Source of the DNA: Bombus terrestris
Lineage: Eukaryota; Arthropoda; Insecta; Hymenoptera; Apidae
Length of the DNA: 64,000 bases
NCBI RefSeq assembly: GCF_910591885.1
Contig: NC_063285.1
Span: forward strand, 5,799,395-5,863,394
Reading direction: 5' to 3'
The stretch's first letter is position 1. Every line of letters starts with the position of its first letter. Of the stretch, positions 40,921-56,600 are shown one piece after another. The notes beneath the pieces were generated by a model, which had not been told where the DNA came from, did not search any database, and was given only the letters and a program-made list of their open reading frames with translations. The position numbers were made by a program, and so were the translations under genes.

Positions 40921-42351
40921 AACTTAACAATATACAACGTTATACGCTATAACGTAGCACTATACAACGTTATACGTAATATGCTAATACTATCATAATT
41001 CTGTATAACGTTATACGTTAATTCGTAATAGTATCTAACGTTATACATAATATGGTAGTAGTATATAACGTTATACGTTATTATGTAATAGTATATAACG
41101 TTATACGTGATTTGGGAATACCATATAACATTATAAGTTATAACGTAACAATATACATCGTTATACGCTATTACGTAATAGTATATAACGTTACAAGTTA
41201 TATGGTAATACTATATAACGTTATACGTCATTACGTAGTAGTATATAACGTTATACGTCATAACGTAACAATATAAAACGTTACAAGTTATTACGTAATA
41301 ATATTCAACTTTATACGTTATTACATAATGGTATATATCGTTATGCATTATATGGTATTACTATATAACGTTATACGTTAAAACGTATCAATATACAACG
41401 TTATACGCTATAACGTAATAATATACAACGTTATACGCTATTGCGTAATAATATACAACGTTATACGTTATTACGTAAGAGTATATATCGTTATACGTTA
41501 TATGGTAATACTATATAACGCTATACGTTATTACGTTATAGTACATGACGCTATACGTTATATGGTAACACTATATAACGTTATACGTCATAACCTAACA
41601 ATATACAACGTTATACGTTATAACGTAACACTATACAACGTTATACGTAATATGCTAATACTATCGTAATTCTGTATAACGTTATACGTTATTTCGTAAA
41701 GCTATATAACGTTATATTTTATATGGTAATACTATATAACGTTATACGTTATATGGTAATACTATATAACGTTATGCGTTATATGTTAATACTATATAAA
41801 GTTATACGTAATTGCGTAACAATATACAACGATATACGTTATTACGTAATCGTATTTATCGTAACACGTTACATGGTAATGCTATATAACGTTATACGTT
41901 ATTACGTAATAGGACATAATGTTATAAGTTATAACGTAACAATATACAACGTTATACGCTATTACGTAATAGTATATAACGTTATACATTATAAATTAAC
42001 AATATACAACGTTATACGTTATAACGTAACACTATATAACGTTATACGTATTATGCTAATACTATCATAATTGTGTATAACGTTATACGTTATTTCGTAA
42101 TAGTATATAACGTCATACGTTATATGGTAATACTATATAACGTTATACGTTATTTCGTAATACTATATAACGTTATATTTTATATGGTAATACTATATAA
42201 CGTTATACGTTATATGGTAATACTATATAACGTTATACGTTATATGGTAATACTATATAACGTTATACGTTATAACGTAACACTATACAACGTTATACGT
42301 ATTATGCTAATACTATCATAATTCTGTATAACGTTATACGTTATTTCGTAA
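40874..42351. repeat. Linker between the 12.86-kb and 8.29-kb blocks
   Basis: Starts in sequence of the 25.0-kb type, then shows GATTTGGGAATACC and a GCATTATATGGTATTAC monomer like those near 18.1 and 31.0 kb. Next come 41-bp markers near 41,667 and 42,070 (the second reading AATTGTG). Part of it (41,180-42,350) resembles 53,050-54,000 at offsets near 11,875 and 11,624. Confidence 0.7.
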
Positions 42352-42580
42352 TAGTATATAACGTTATACATTATATGGTAATAGTATATAACGTTATACG
42401 TTATTACGTAATAGTACATAATGTTATAAGTTATAACGTAACAATATACAACGTAATACGTTATAACGTAACAATATGCAACGTTATACGTTATATCGAA
42501 ATAATATTCAACTTTATACGTTATTACGTAATGGTATATATCGTTATACATAATATGTTAGTAGTATATAACGTTATACG

Positions 42581-42670
42581 TTACTGCGTAATAGTATATA
42601 ACGTTATACGTTACTGCGTAATAGTATATAACGTTATACGTTACTGCGTAATAGTATATAACGTTATGCG
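42581..42670. repeat. Triplicated GTTACTGCG monomer
   Basis: Three consecutive monomers carry TTACTGCGTAATAG, at 42,581, 42,611 and 42,641, and again at 50,874, 50,904 and 50,934. The related cassettes at about 14,769 and 18,921 have only one such unit, so this is a local triplication that predates the 8.29-kb duplication. Confidence 0.84.
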
Positions 42671-45600
42671 TGATATGGTAATTCCATATAACGTTATACG
42701 TTATAACGTAACAATATACATCGTTATACGCTATTACGTAATAATATACAATGTTATACGTTATAACGTACCAATATACAACGCTATACGCTATAACCTA
42801 ATAATATACAACGTTATACGTTATTACGTAATAATATAAAACGTCATACGTTATATAGTAATACTATGGTAATACTATATAACGTTATACGCTATAACGT
42901 AACAATATACAACGTTATACGCTATTACGTAATAGTATATAACGTTATACATTATAACGTAACAATATACAACGTTATACGTAATATACTAATACTATCG
43001 TAATTCTATATAACGTTATACGCTATTACGTAACAGTATATAACGTTATACATTATAACGTAGCAATATACAACGCTATACGTTACAACGTAACAATATA
43101 CAACGTTATACTACTATATTACGTAATAGTATATAACGTTATACGTGATTTGGGAATACCATATAACATTATAAGTTATAACGTAACAATATACATCGTT
43201 ATACGCTATTACGTAATAATATACAACGTTATACGCTATAACGTACCAATATACAACGCTATACGCTATAACGTAATAATATACAACATCATACGTTATA
43301 TAGTAATACTATGGTAATACTATATAACGTTATACGTTATATGGTAATACTATATAACGTTATACGTTATTACGTAGTAGTATATAACGTTATACGTTAT
43401 AACGTAACAATATACAACGTTACACGCCATTACGTAATAGTATATAACGTTACACGTTATATGGTAATACTATATAACGTTATACGTTATTACGTAGTAG
43501 TATATAACGTTATACGTTATAACGTAACAATTTACAACGTTATAGGCTATTACGTAATAGAATATAACGTTATACGTTAAAACGTATCAATATACAACGT
43601 TATACGCTATAACGTAATAATATACAGCGTTATACGCTATTGCGTACTAGTATACAACGTTATACGTTATAACGTAACACTATACAACGTTATACGTAAT
43701 ATGCTACTACTATCGTAATTCTGTATAACGTTATACGTTATATCGTAGTAGTATATAACGTTATACGTTATTTCGTAATAGTATATAACGTTATACCTTA
43801 TATGGTAATAGTATATAACGTTATACGTTATTACGTAGTAGCATATAACGTTATACGTTAAAACGTAACAATATACAACGTTATACGCTATTACGTAGTA
43901 ATATGCAACGATATACGTTATTACGCAGTAATTCACAACGTTATACGTTATTACGTAATAGTATATATCGTTATACGTTACAACGTAACAATATACAACG
44001 TTATACGTTATAGCGTAACAATATACAACGTTATACGCTATTGCGTAATACTATACAACGTTATACGTTATTACGTAAGATTATATATCGTTATACGTTA
44101 TATGGTAATACTATATAACGCTATACGTCATTACGTTATAGTATATAACGCTATACGTTAAATGGTAATACTATATAACGTTATACATTATTACGTAGTA
44201 GTATATAACGTTATACGTTATAACGTAACAATATACAACGTTATACGCTATTACGTAATAGTATATAACGTTATACATTATAACATAACAATATACAACG
44301 TTATACGTTATAACGTAGCACTATACAACGTTATACGTAATATGCTAATACTATCATAATTCTGTATAACGTTATACGTTAATTCGTAATAGTATCTAAC
44401 GTTATACATAATATGGTAGGAGTATATAACGTTATACGTTATTATGTAATAGTATATAACGTTATACGTGATTTGGGAATACCATATAACATTATAAGTT
44501 ATAACGTAACAATATACATCGTTATACGTTATTACGTAATGATATACAACGTTATACGCTATAACGTACCAATATACAACGCTATACGCTATAACGTAAT
44601 AATATACAACATCATACGTTATATAGTAATACTATGGTAATACTATATAACGTTATACGTTATATGGTAATACTATATAACGTTATACATTATTACGTAA
44701 TAATATAAAATGTTATACGTTATAACGTACCAATATACAACGCTAAACGCTATAACGTAATAATATACAACGTTATACGTTATTACGTAATAATATACAA
44801 CGTCATACGTTATAGAGTAATACTATGGTAATACTATATAACGTTATACGTTATAACGTAACAATATACAACGTTATACGCTATTACGTAATAGTATATA
44901 ACGTTATACATTATAACGTAACAATGTACAACGTTATACGTTATTACGTAACAATATACAACGTTATACGCTACTACGAAATAGTATATAACGTTATACA
45001 TTATAACTTAACAATATACAACGTTATACGTTATAACGTAACACTATACAACGTTATACGTAATATGCTAATACTGTCATAATTCTGTATAACGTTATAC
45101 GTTATTTCGTAATAGTATCTAACGTTATACATAATATGGTAGTAGTATATAACGTTATACGTGATATGGTAATACCATATAACGCTATACGTTATAACGT
45201 AACAATATACAACGCTATACGTTATAACGTACCAATATAAAACGCTATACGCTATAACGTAATAATATACAACGTTAAACGTTATTACGTAATAATATAC
45301 AACGTCATACGTTATATGGTAATACTATGGTAATACTATATAACGTTATACGTTATAACGTAACAATATACAACGTTATGCGCTATTACGTAATAGTATA
45401 TAACGTTAGAAGTTATAACGTAACAATATACAACGTTATACCTTATAACGTAACAATATGCAACGTTACACGTTATTACGTAATGGTATGTATCGTTATA
45501 CATAATATGGTAGTAGTATATAACGTTATACGTTACTACGTAATAGTATATAACGTTACACGTTATATGGTAATACTGTATAACGTTATACGTTATAACG

Positions 45601-48600
45601 TAACAATATACAACGTTATACGCTATTACGTAATAGTATATAACGTTATACATTATAACTTAACAATATACAACGTTATACGTTATAACGTAACAATATA
45701 CAACGTTATACGCTATTACGTAATAGTATATAACGTTAGAAAGTTATAACGTAACAATATACAACGTTATACGTTATAACGTAACAATATGCAACGTTAC
45801 ACGTTATTACGTAATGGTATGTATCGTTATACATAATATGGTAGTAGTATATAACGTTATACGTTACTACGTAATAGTATATAACGTTACACATTATATA
45901 TGGTAATACTATATAACGTTATACGTTATAACGTAACAATATACAACGTTATAGGCTATTACGTAATAGTATATAACGTTATACATTATAACTTAAAATA
46001 TACAACGTTATACGTTATAACGTACCAATATACAACGCTATACGCTGTAACGTAATAATATACAACGTTATACGTTATTACGTAATAATATACAACGTCA
46101 TACGTTATATAGTAATACTATGGTAATACTATATAACGTTATACGTTATTACGTAATAGTGCATAACGTTATACGTTATATAGAAGCACTATATAACGTT
46201 ACACGTTATAACAGAACAATATACAACGTTATACGTAATATGCTAATACTATCGTAATTCTGTATAACGCTATACGTTATTTCGTATTAGTATATAACGT
46301 TGTACGTTATTTCGTAATAGTATATAACGTTATACGTTATATGGTAATACTATATAACGTTACACGTAATAGTGTAACAATATACAACGATATACGTTAT
46401 TACGTAATAGTATATAACGTAACACGTTACATGGTAATACTATATAACGTTATGCGTTATTACGTAATAGTATATAACGTTATACGTTATATGGTAATAC
46501 TATATAACGTTATACGTTATTACGTAGTAGTATATAACGTTATACGTTATATGGTAATACTATATAACGTTATACGTTATTACGTAGTAGCATATAACGT
46601 TATACGTTAAAACGTAACAATATACATCGTTATACGCTATTACGTAATAATATACAACGTTATAAGTTATAACTTAACAATATACAACGTTATACGCTAT
46701 AACGTAATAATATACAACGTTATACGTTATTACGTAATAATATACAACGTTATACGTTATATAGTAATACTATGGTAATACTATATAACGCTACACGTTA
46801 TTACGTAATAGTGCATAACCTTATACGTTATATGGTAATACTATATAACGTTGTACGTAATAGCGTAACAATATACTACGTTATTACGAAATAGTATATA
46901 ACGTAACACGCTACATGGTAATACTATACAACGTTATATGTTATTACGTAATAGTATATAACGTTATACGTTATATGGTAATAATATGCAACGTTATACG
47001 ATATTACGTAATGGTATATACCGTTACACGTTATATGGTAATACTATATAACGTTATACGTAATAACGTAACAATATACAACGATATACGTTATTACGTA
47101 ATAGTATATAACGTAACACGTAACATAGTAATACTATATAACGTTATACGTTATATGGTAACACTATATAACGTTACACGTTATAACGTAACAATATACA
47201 ACGTTATACGTAATATGCTAATACTATCGTAATTCTGAATAACGATATACGTTATTTCGTAATAGTATATAACGTTATACGTTATATGGTAACACTATAT
47301 AACGTTATACGTAATAGCGTAACAATATACAACGATATACGTTATTACGTAATAGTATATATCGTTACACATTATATGGTATTACTATATAACGTTATAC
47401 GTTATTACGTAATAGTATATAACGTTATACGTTATATGGTAATATTACACAACGTTATACGTTATTACGTAATTGTATATATCGTTATACGTTATATGGT
47501 AATACTATATAACGTTATACGGTATAACGTAGCAATATACAACGTTATACGCTATTGCGTAATAATATACAACGTTATACGTTAGTACGTAAGAGTATAT
47601 AACGTTATACGTTATATGGTAATACTATATAACGTTATACGTTATTACGTAATAGTATATAACGTAACACGTTACATGGTAATACTATATAACGTTATAC
47701 GTTATATGGTAATACTATATAACGTTATACGTTATTACGTAATAGTATATAACGTTATACGTTATTTCGTAATAGTATATAACGTTATACGTTATATGGT
47801 AATACTATATAACGTTACACGTAATAGTGTAACAATATACAACGATATACGTTATTACGTAATAGTGTATAACCTTATACGTTATATGGTAATACTATAT
47901 AACGTTATACGTAATAGCGTAACAATATACAACGTTATTACGTAATAGTATATAACGTAACACGCTACATGGTAATACTATACAACGTTATATGTTATTA
48001 CGTAATAGTATATAACGTTATACGTTATATGGTAACACTATATAACGTTACACGTTATAACGTAACAATATACAACGTTATACGTAATATGCTAATACTA
48101 TCGTAATTCTGAATAACGTTATACGTTATTTCGTAATAGCATATAACGTTATACGTTATATGGTAACACTATATAACGTTATACGTAATAGCGTAACAAT
48201 ATACGACGATATACGTTATTACGTAATACTATATAACGTAACACGTTACATGGTAATACTATATAACGTTATACGTTATTACGTAGTTGCATATAGCGAT
48301 ATCCGTTATAACGTAACAATATACAACGTTATACGTCATAACGTAACAATATAAAAAGTTATAGGTTATTACGTAATAATACACAACTTTATAAGTTATT
48401 ACATAATGGTATATATCGTTATACATTATATGGTATTACTATATAACGTTATACGTTATTACGTAATAGTATATAACGTTATACGTTATATGGTAATAAT
48501 ACACAACGTTATACGTTATTACGTAATTGTATATATCGTTATACGTTAAATGGTAATACTATATAACGTTATACGGTATAACGTAACAATATACAACGTT

Positions 48601-49560
48601 ATACGTTATTGCGTAATAGTACATGACGTTATAAGTTATAACGTAACAATATACAACGTTATACGTTATAACGTAACAATATACAACGTTATACGTTATA
48701 ACGTAACAATATACAACGTTATACGCTGTTGCGTAATAATATACAACGTTATACGTTATTACGTAGTAGTATATAACGTTATACGTTATATGGTAATACT
48801 ATATAACGTTATACGTTATTACGTAATAGTATATAACGTTATACGTTATATGGTAATACTATATAACGTTATACGTTATTACGTAATCGTATATAACGTA
48901 ACACGTTACATGGTAATGCTATATGACGTTATACGTTATTACGTAATAGTATGTAACGTTATACGTTATATGGAAATAATATACAACGTTATACGTTATT
49001 ACGTAATGGTATATATCGTTATACGCTACTACGTAATAGTATATAACGTTATAGATTATAACATAACAATATACAGCGTTATACGTTATAACGTAACACT
49101 ATACAACGTTATACGTAATATGCTAATACTATCGTAATTCTGTATAACGCTATACGTTATTTCGTAATAGTATATAACGTTATACGTTATTTCGTACTAG
49201 TATATAACGTTATACGTTATATCGTAACAATATACAACGGTATACGCTATTACGTAATAATATGCAACGTTATACATAATTACGTAGTAATTCACAACGT
49301 TATACGTTATTACGTAATAGTATATAACGTTATACGTTACAACGTTACAATATACAATGTTATACGCTATTACGTAATAGTATATAACGTTATAGAGTAT
49401 AACTTAACAATATACAGCGTTATACGTTATAACGTAACAATATACAACGTTATACGTAATATGCTAATATTATCGTAATTCTGTATAACGTTATACGTTA
49501 TTTCGTAATAGTATATAACGTTATACGTTATTTCGTAATAGTATATAACGTTATACGTTA

Positions 49561-49740
49561 TATGGTAATACTATAAAACGTTATACGTTATATGGTAATA
49601 CTATATAACGTTATACGTTATATGGTAATACTATATAACGTTATACGTTATATGGTAATACTATATAACGTTATACGTTATATGGTAATACTATATAACG
49701 TTATACGTTATATGGTAATACTATATAACGTTATACGTTA
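49561..49740. repeat. Run of six class B monomers
   Basis: Class B units begin at 49,561, 49,591, 49,621, 49,651, 49,681 and 49,711. The first has TATAAAACG. The homologous run at 59,016-59,165 has five units, which explains the drop in offset from 9,455 to 9,425. Confidence 0.86.
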
Positions 49741-50644
49741 TAACGTAACAATTTACAACGTTATACGCTATTACGTAATAGTATATAACGTTATACATTA
49801 TAACTTAACAATATACAACGTTATACGTTATAACGTAACAGTATACAACGTTATACGTAATATGCTAATACTATCGTAATTCTGAATAACGATATACGTT
49901 ATTTCGTAATAGTATATAACGTTATACGTTATATGGTAACACTATATAACGTTATACGTAATAGCGTAACAATATACAACGATATACGTTATTACGTAAT
50001 AGTATATAACGGTATAAGTTATAACGTAACAATATACAACGTTATACGTTATAACGTAACAATATACAACGTTATACGTTATAACGTAACAATATACAAC
50101 GTTATACGTAATATGCTAATACTATCGTAATTCTGAATAACGATATACGTTATTACGTAATGGTATATATCGTTATACGCTATTACGTAATAGTATATAA
50201 CGTTATAGATTATAACATAACAATATACAGCGTTATACGTTATAACGTAACACTATACAACGTTATACGTAATATGCTAATACTATCGTAATTCTGTATA
50301 ACGCTATACGTTATTTCTTAATAGTATATAACGTTATACGTTATTTCGTAATAGTATATAACGTTATACGCTATTACGTAACAATATACATCGTTATACG
50401 CTATTTCGTAATAATATAAAACGTTATACGTTATAACGTAACAATATACAACGTTATACGCTATAACGTAATAATATACAACGTTATACGTTATTACGTA
50501 ATAGTGTATAACCTTATACGTTATATGGTAATACTATATAACGTTATACGTAATAGCGTAACAATATACAACGTTATTACGTAATAGTATATAACGTAAC
50601 ACGCTACATGGTAATACTATACAACGTTATATGTTATTACGTAA

Positions 50645-53600
50645 TAGTATATAACGTTATACATTATATGGTAATAGTATATAACGTTATACGTTATTAC
50701 GTAATAGTACATAATGTTATAAGTTATAACGTAACAATATACAACGTAATACGTTATAACGTAACAATATGCAACGTTATACGTTATATCGAAATAATAT
50801 TCAACTTTATACGTTATTACGTAATGGTATATATCGTTATACATAATATGTTAGTAGTATATAACGTTATACGTTACTGCGTAATAGTATATAACGTTAT
50901 ACGTTACTGCGTAATAGTATATAACGTTATACGTTACTGCGTAATAGTATATAACGTTATGCGTGATATGGTAATTCCATATAACGTTATACGTTATAAC
51001 GTAACAATATACATCGTTATACGCTATTACGTAATAATATACAATGTTATACGTTATAACGTACCAATATACAACGCTATACGCTATAACCTAATAATAT
51101 ACAACGTTATACGTTATTACGTAATAATATAAAACGTCATACGTTATATAGTAATACTATGGTAATACTATATAACGTTATACGCTATAACGTAACAATA
51201 TACAACGTTATACGCTATTACGTAATAGTATATAACGTTATACATTATAACGTAACAATATACAACGTTATACGTAATATACTAATACTATCGTAATTCT
51301 ATATAACGTTATACGCTATTACGTAACAGTATATAACGTTATACATTATAACGTAGCAATATACAACGCTATACGTTACAACGTAACAATATACAACGTT
51401 ATACTACTATATTACGTAATAGTATATAACGTTATACGTGATTTGGGAATACCATATAACATTATAAGTTATAACGTAACAATATACATCGTTATACGCT
51501 ATTACGTAATAATATACAACGTTATACGCTATAACGTACCAATATACAACGCTATACGCTATAACGTAATAATATACAACATCATACGTTATATAGTAAT
51601 ACTATGGTAATACTATATAACGTTATACGTTATATGGTAATACTATATAACGTTATACGTTATTACGTAGTAGTATATAACGTTATACGTTATAACGTAA
51701 CAATATACAACGTTACACGCCATTACGTAATAGTATATAACGTTACACGTTATATGGTAATACTATATAACGTTATACGTTATTACGTAGTAGTATATAA
51801 CGTTATACGTTATAACGTAACAATTTACAACGTTATAGGCTATTACGTAATAGAATATAACGTTATACGTTAAAACGTATCAATATACAACGTTATACGC
51901 TATAACGTAATAATATACAGCGTTATACGCTATTGCGTACTAGTATACAACGTTATACGTTATAACGTAACACTATACAACGTTATACGTAATATGCTAC
52001 TACTATCGTAATTCTGTATAACGTTATACGTTATATCGTAGTAGTATATAACGTTATACGTTATTTCGTAATAGTATATAACGTTATACCTTATATGGTA
52101 ATAGTATATAACGTTATACGTTATTACGTAGTAGCATATAACGTTATACGTTAAAACGTAACAATATACAACGTTATACGCTATTACGTAGTAATATGCA
52201 ACGATATACGTTATTACGCAGTAATTCACAACGTTATACGTTATTACGTAATAGTATATATCGTTATACGTTACAACGTAACAATATACAACGTTATACG
52301 TTATAGCGTAACAATATACAACGTTATACGCTATTGCGTAATACTATACAACGTTATACGTTATTACGTAAGATTATATATCGTTATACGTTATATGGTA
52401 ATACTATATAACGCTATACGTCATTACGTTATAGTATATAACGCTATACGTTAAATGGTAATACTATATAACGTTATACATTATTACGTAGTAGTATATA
52501 ACGTTATACGTTATAACGTAACAATATACAACGTTATACGCTATTACGTAATAGTATATAACGTTATACATTATAACATAACAATATACAACGTTATACG
52601 TTATAACGTAGCACTATACAACGTTATACGTAATATGCTAATACTATCATAATTCTGTATAACGTTATACGTTAATTCGTAATAGTATCTAACGTTATAC
52701 ATAATATGGTAGGAGTATATAACGTTATACGTTATTATGTAATAGTATATAACGTTATACGTGATTTGGGAATACCATATAACATTATAAGTTATAACGT
52801 AACAATATACATCGTTATACGTTATTACGTAATGATATACAACGTTATACGCTATAACGTACCAATATACAACGCTATACGCTATAACGTAATAATATAC
52901 AACATCATACGTTATATAGTAATACTATGGTAATACTATATAACGTTATACGTTATATGGTAATACTATATAACGTTATACATTATTACGTAGTAGTATA
53001 TAACGTTATACGTTATAACGTAACAATATACAACGTTATACGCTATTACGTAATAGTATATAACGTTGCAAGTTATATGGTAATACTATATAACGTTATA
53101 CGTCATTACGTAGTAGTATATAACGTTATACGTTATAACGTAACAATATAAATCTTTACACGTTATTACGTAATAATATTCAACTTTATACGTTATTACA
53201 TAATGGTATATATCGTTATGCATTATATGGTATTACTATATAACGTTATACGTTAAAACGTATCAATATACAACGTTATACGCTATAACGTAATAATATA
53301 CAACGTTATACGCTATTGCGTAAAAATATACAACGTTATACGTTATTACGTAAGAGTATATATCGTTATACGTTATATGGTAATACTATATAACGTTATA
53401 CGTTATATGGTAATACTATATAAAGTTATACGTAATTGCGTAACAATATACAACGATATACGTTATTACGTAATCGTATATAACGTAACACGTTACATGG
53501 TAATGCTATATAACGTTATACGTTATTACGTAATAGGACATGATGTTATAAGTTTTAACGTAACAATATACAACGTTATACGCTATTACGTAATAGTATA

Positions 53601-56600
53601 TAACGTTATACATTATAACTTAACAATATACAACGTTATACGTTATAACGTAACACTATACAACGTTATACGTATTATGCTAATACTATCATAAATGTGT
53701 ATAACGTTATACGTTATTTCGTAATAGTATATAAAGTCATACGTTATATGGTAATACTATATAACGTTATACGTTATTTCGTAATACTATATAACGTTAT
53801 ATTTTATATGGTAATACTAAATAACGTTATACGTTATATGGTAATACTATATAACGTTATACGTTATAACGTAACACTAGACAACGTTATACGTATTATG
53901 CTAATACTATCATAATTCTGTATAACGTTATACGTTATTTCGTAATAGTATATAACGTTATACGTTATATGGTAATACTATATAACGTTATACGTTATTA
54001 CGTAATAGTGCATAATGTTATAAGTTATAACGTAACAATATACAACGTTATACGTTATTACGTAATAGTATATAACGTTATAAGCTATAGCGTAACGATA
54101 TACAACGTTATACGTTATAACGTACCAATATGGAACGTTATACGATATTACGTAATAATATAAAATGTTATACGTTATAACGTACCAATATACAACGCTA
54201 AACGCTATAACGTAATAATATACAACGTTATACGTTATTACGTAATAATATACAACGTCATACGTTATAGAGTAATACTATGGTAATACTATATAACGTT
54301 ATACGTTATAACGTAACAATATACAACGTTATACGCTATTACGTAATAGTATATAACGTTATACATTATAACGTAACAATGTACAACGTTATACGTTATT
54401 ACGTAACAATATACAACGTTATACGCTACTACGAAATAGTATATAACGTTATACATTATAACTTAACAATATACAACGTTATACGTTATAACGTAACACT
54501 ATACAACGTTATACGTAATATGCTAATACTGTCATAATTCTGTATAACGTTATACGTTATTTCGTAATAGTATCTAACGTTATACATAATATGGTAGTAG
54601 TATATAACGTTATACGTGATATGGTAATACCATATAACGCTATACGTTATAACGTAACAATATACAACGCTATACGTTATAACGTACCAATATAAAACGC
54701 TATACGCTATAACGTAATAATATACAACGTTAAACGTTATTACGTAATAATATACAACGTCATACGTTATATGGTAATACTATGGTAACACTATATAACG
54801 TTATACGTTATAACGTAACAATATACAACGTTATGCGCTATTACGTAATAGTATATAACGTTAGAAGTTATAACGTAACAATATACAACGTTATACCTTA
54901 TAACGTAACAATATGCAACGTTACACGTTATTACGTAATGGTATGTATCGTTATACATAATATGGTAGTAGTATATAACGTTATACGTTACTACGTAATA
55001 GTATATAACGTTACACGTTATATGGTAATACTGTATAACGTTATACGTTATAACGTAACAATATACAACGTTATACGCTATTACGTAATAGTATATAACG
55101 TTATACATTATAACTTAACAATATACAACGTTATACGTTATAACGTAACAATATACAACGTTATACGCTATTACGTAATAGTATATAACGTTAGAAAGTT
55201 ATAACGTAACAATATACAACGTTATACGTTATAACGTAACAATATGCAACGTTACACGTTATTACGTAATGGTATGTATCGTTATACATAATATGGTAGT
55301 AGTATATAACGTTATACGTTACTACGTAATAGTATATAACGTTACACATTATATATGGTAATACTATATAACGTTATACGTTATAACGTAACAATATACA
55401 ACGTTATAGGCTATTACGTAATAGTATATAACGTTATACATTATAACTTAAAATATACAACGTTATACGTTATAACGTACCACTATACAACGCTATACGC
55501 TGTAACGTAATAATATACAACGTTATACGTTATTACGTAATAATATACAACGTCATACGTTATATAGTAATACTATGGTAATACTATATAACGTTATACG
55601 TTATTACGTAATAGTGCATAACGTTATACGTTATATAGAAGCACTATATAACGTTACACGTTATAACAGAACAATATACAACGTTATACGTAATATGCTA
55701 ATACTATCGTAATTCTGTATAACGCTATACGTTATTTCGTATTAGTATATAACGTTGTACGTTATTTCGTAATAGTATATAACGTTATACGTTATATGGT
55801 AATACTATATAACGTTACACGTAATAGTGTAACAATATACAACGATATACGTTATTACGTAATAGTATATAACGTAACACGTTACATGGTAATACTATAT
55901 AACGTTATGCGTTATTACGTAATAGTATATAACGTTATACGTTATATGGTAATACTATATAACGTTATACGTTATTACGTAGTAGTATATAACGTTATAC
56001 GTTATATGGTAATACTATATAACGTTATACGTTATTACGTAGTAGCATATAACGTTATACGTTAAAACGTAACAATATACATCGTTATACGCTATTACGT
56101 AATAATATACAACGTTATACGTTATAACTTAACAATATACAACGTTATACGCTATAACGTAATAATATACAACGTTATACGTTATTACGTAATAATATAC
56201 AACGTTATACGTTATATAGTAATACTATGGTAATACTATATAACGTTACACGTTATTACGTAATAGTGTATAACCTTATACGTTATATGGTAATACTATA
56301 TAACGTTATACGTAATAGCGTAACAATATACTACGTTATTACGAAATAGTATATAACGTAACACGCTACATGGTAATACTATACAACGTTATATGTTATT
56401 ACGTAATAGTATATAACGTTATACGTTATATGGTAATAATATGCAACGTTATACGATATTACGTAATGGTATATACCGTTACACGTTATATGGTAATACT
56501 ATATAACGTTATACGTAATAACGTAACAATATACAACGATATACGTTATTACGTAATAGTATATAACGTAACACGTAACATAGTAATACTATATAACGTT

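Larger units (their letters stand above)
42352..50644. repeat. 8.29-kb higher-order unit, copy 1
   Basis: Landmarks recur 8,293 bp downstream from 42,361 to 44,699, and 9,455 bp downstream from 44,700 to about 49,700. After a one-monomer difference the offset is 9,425. The end of this unit at about 50,644 is exactly where its second copy begins, so the duplication is in direct tandem. Confidence 0.88.

Noticed and set aside
52993..54154. Transposon insertion
   Set aside because: The segment is itself satellite with homology to 41.2-42.4 kb. There are no terminal inverted repeats, target-site duplication or coding sequence.
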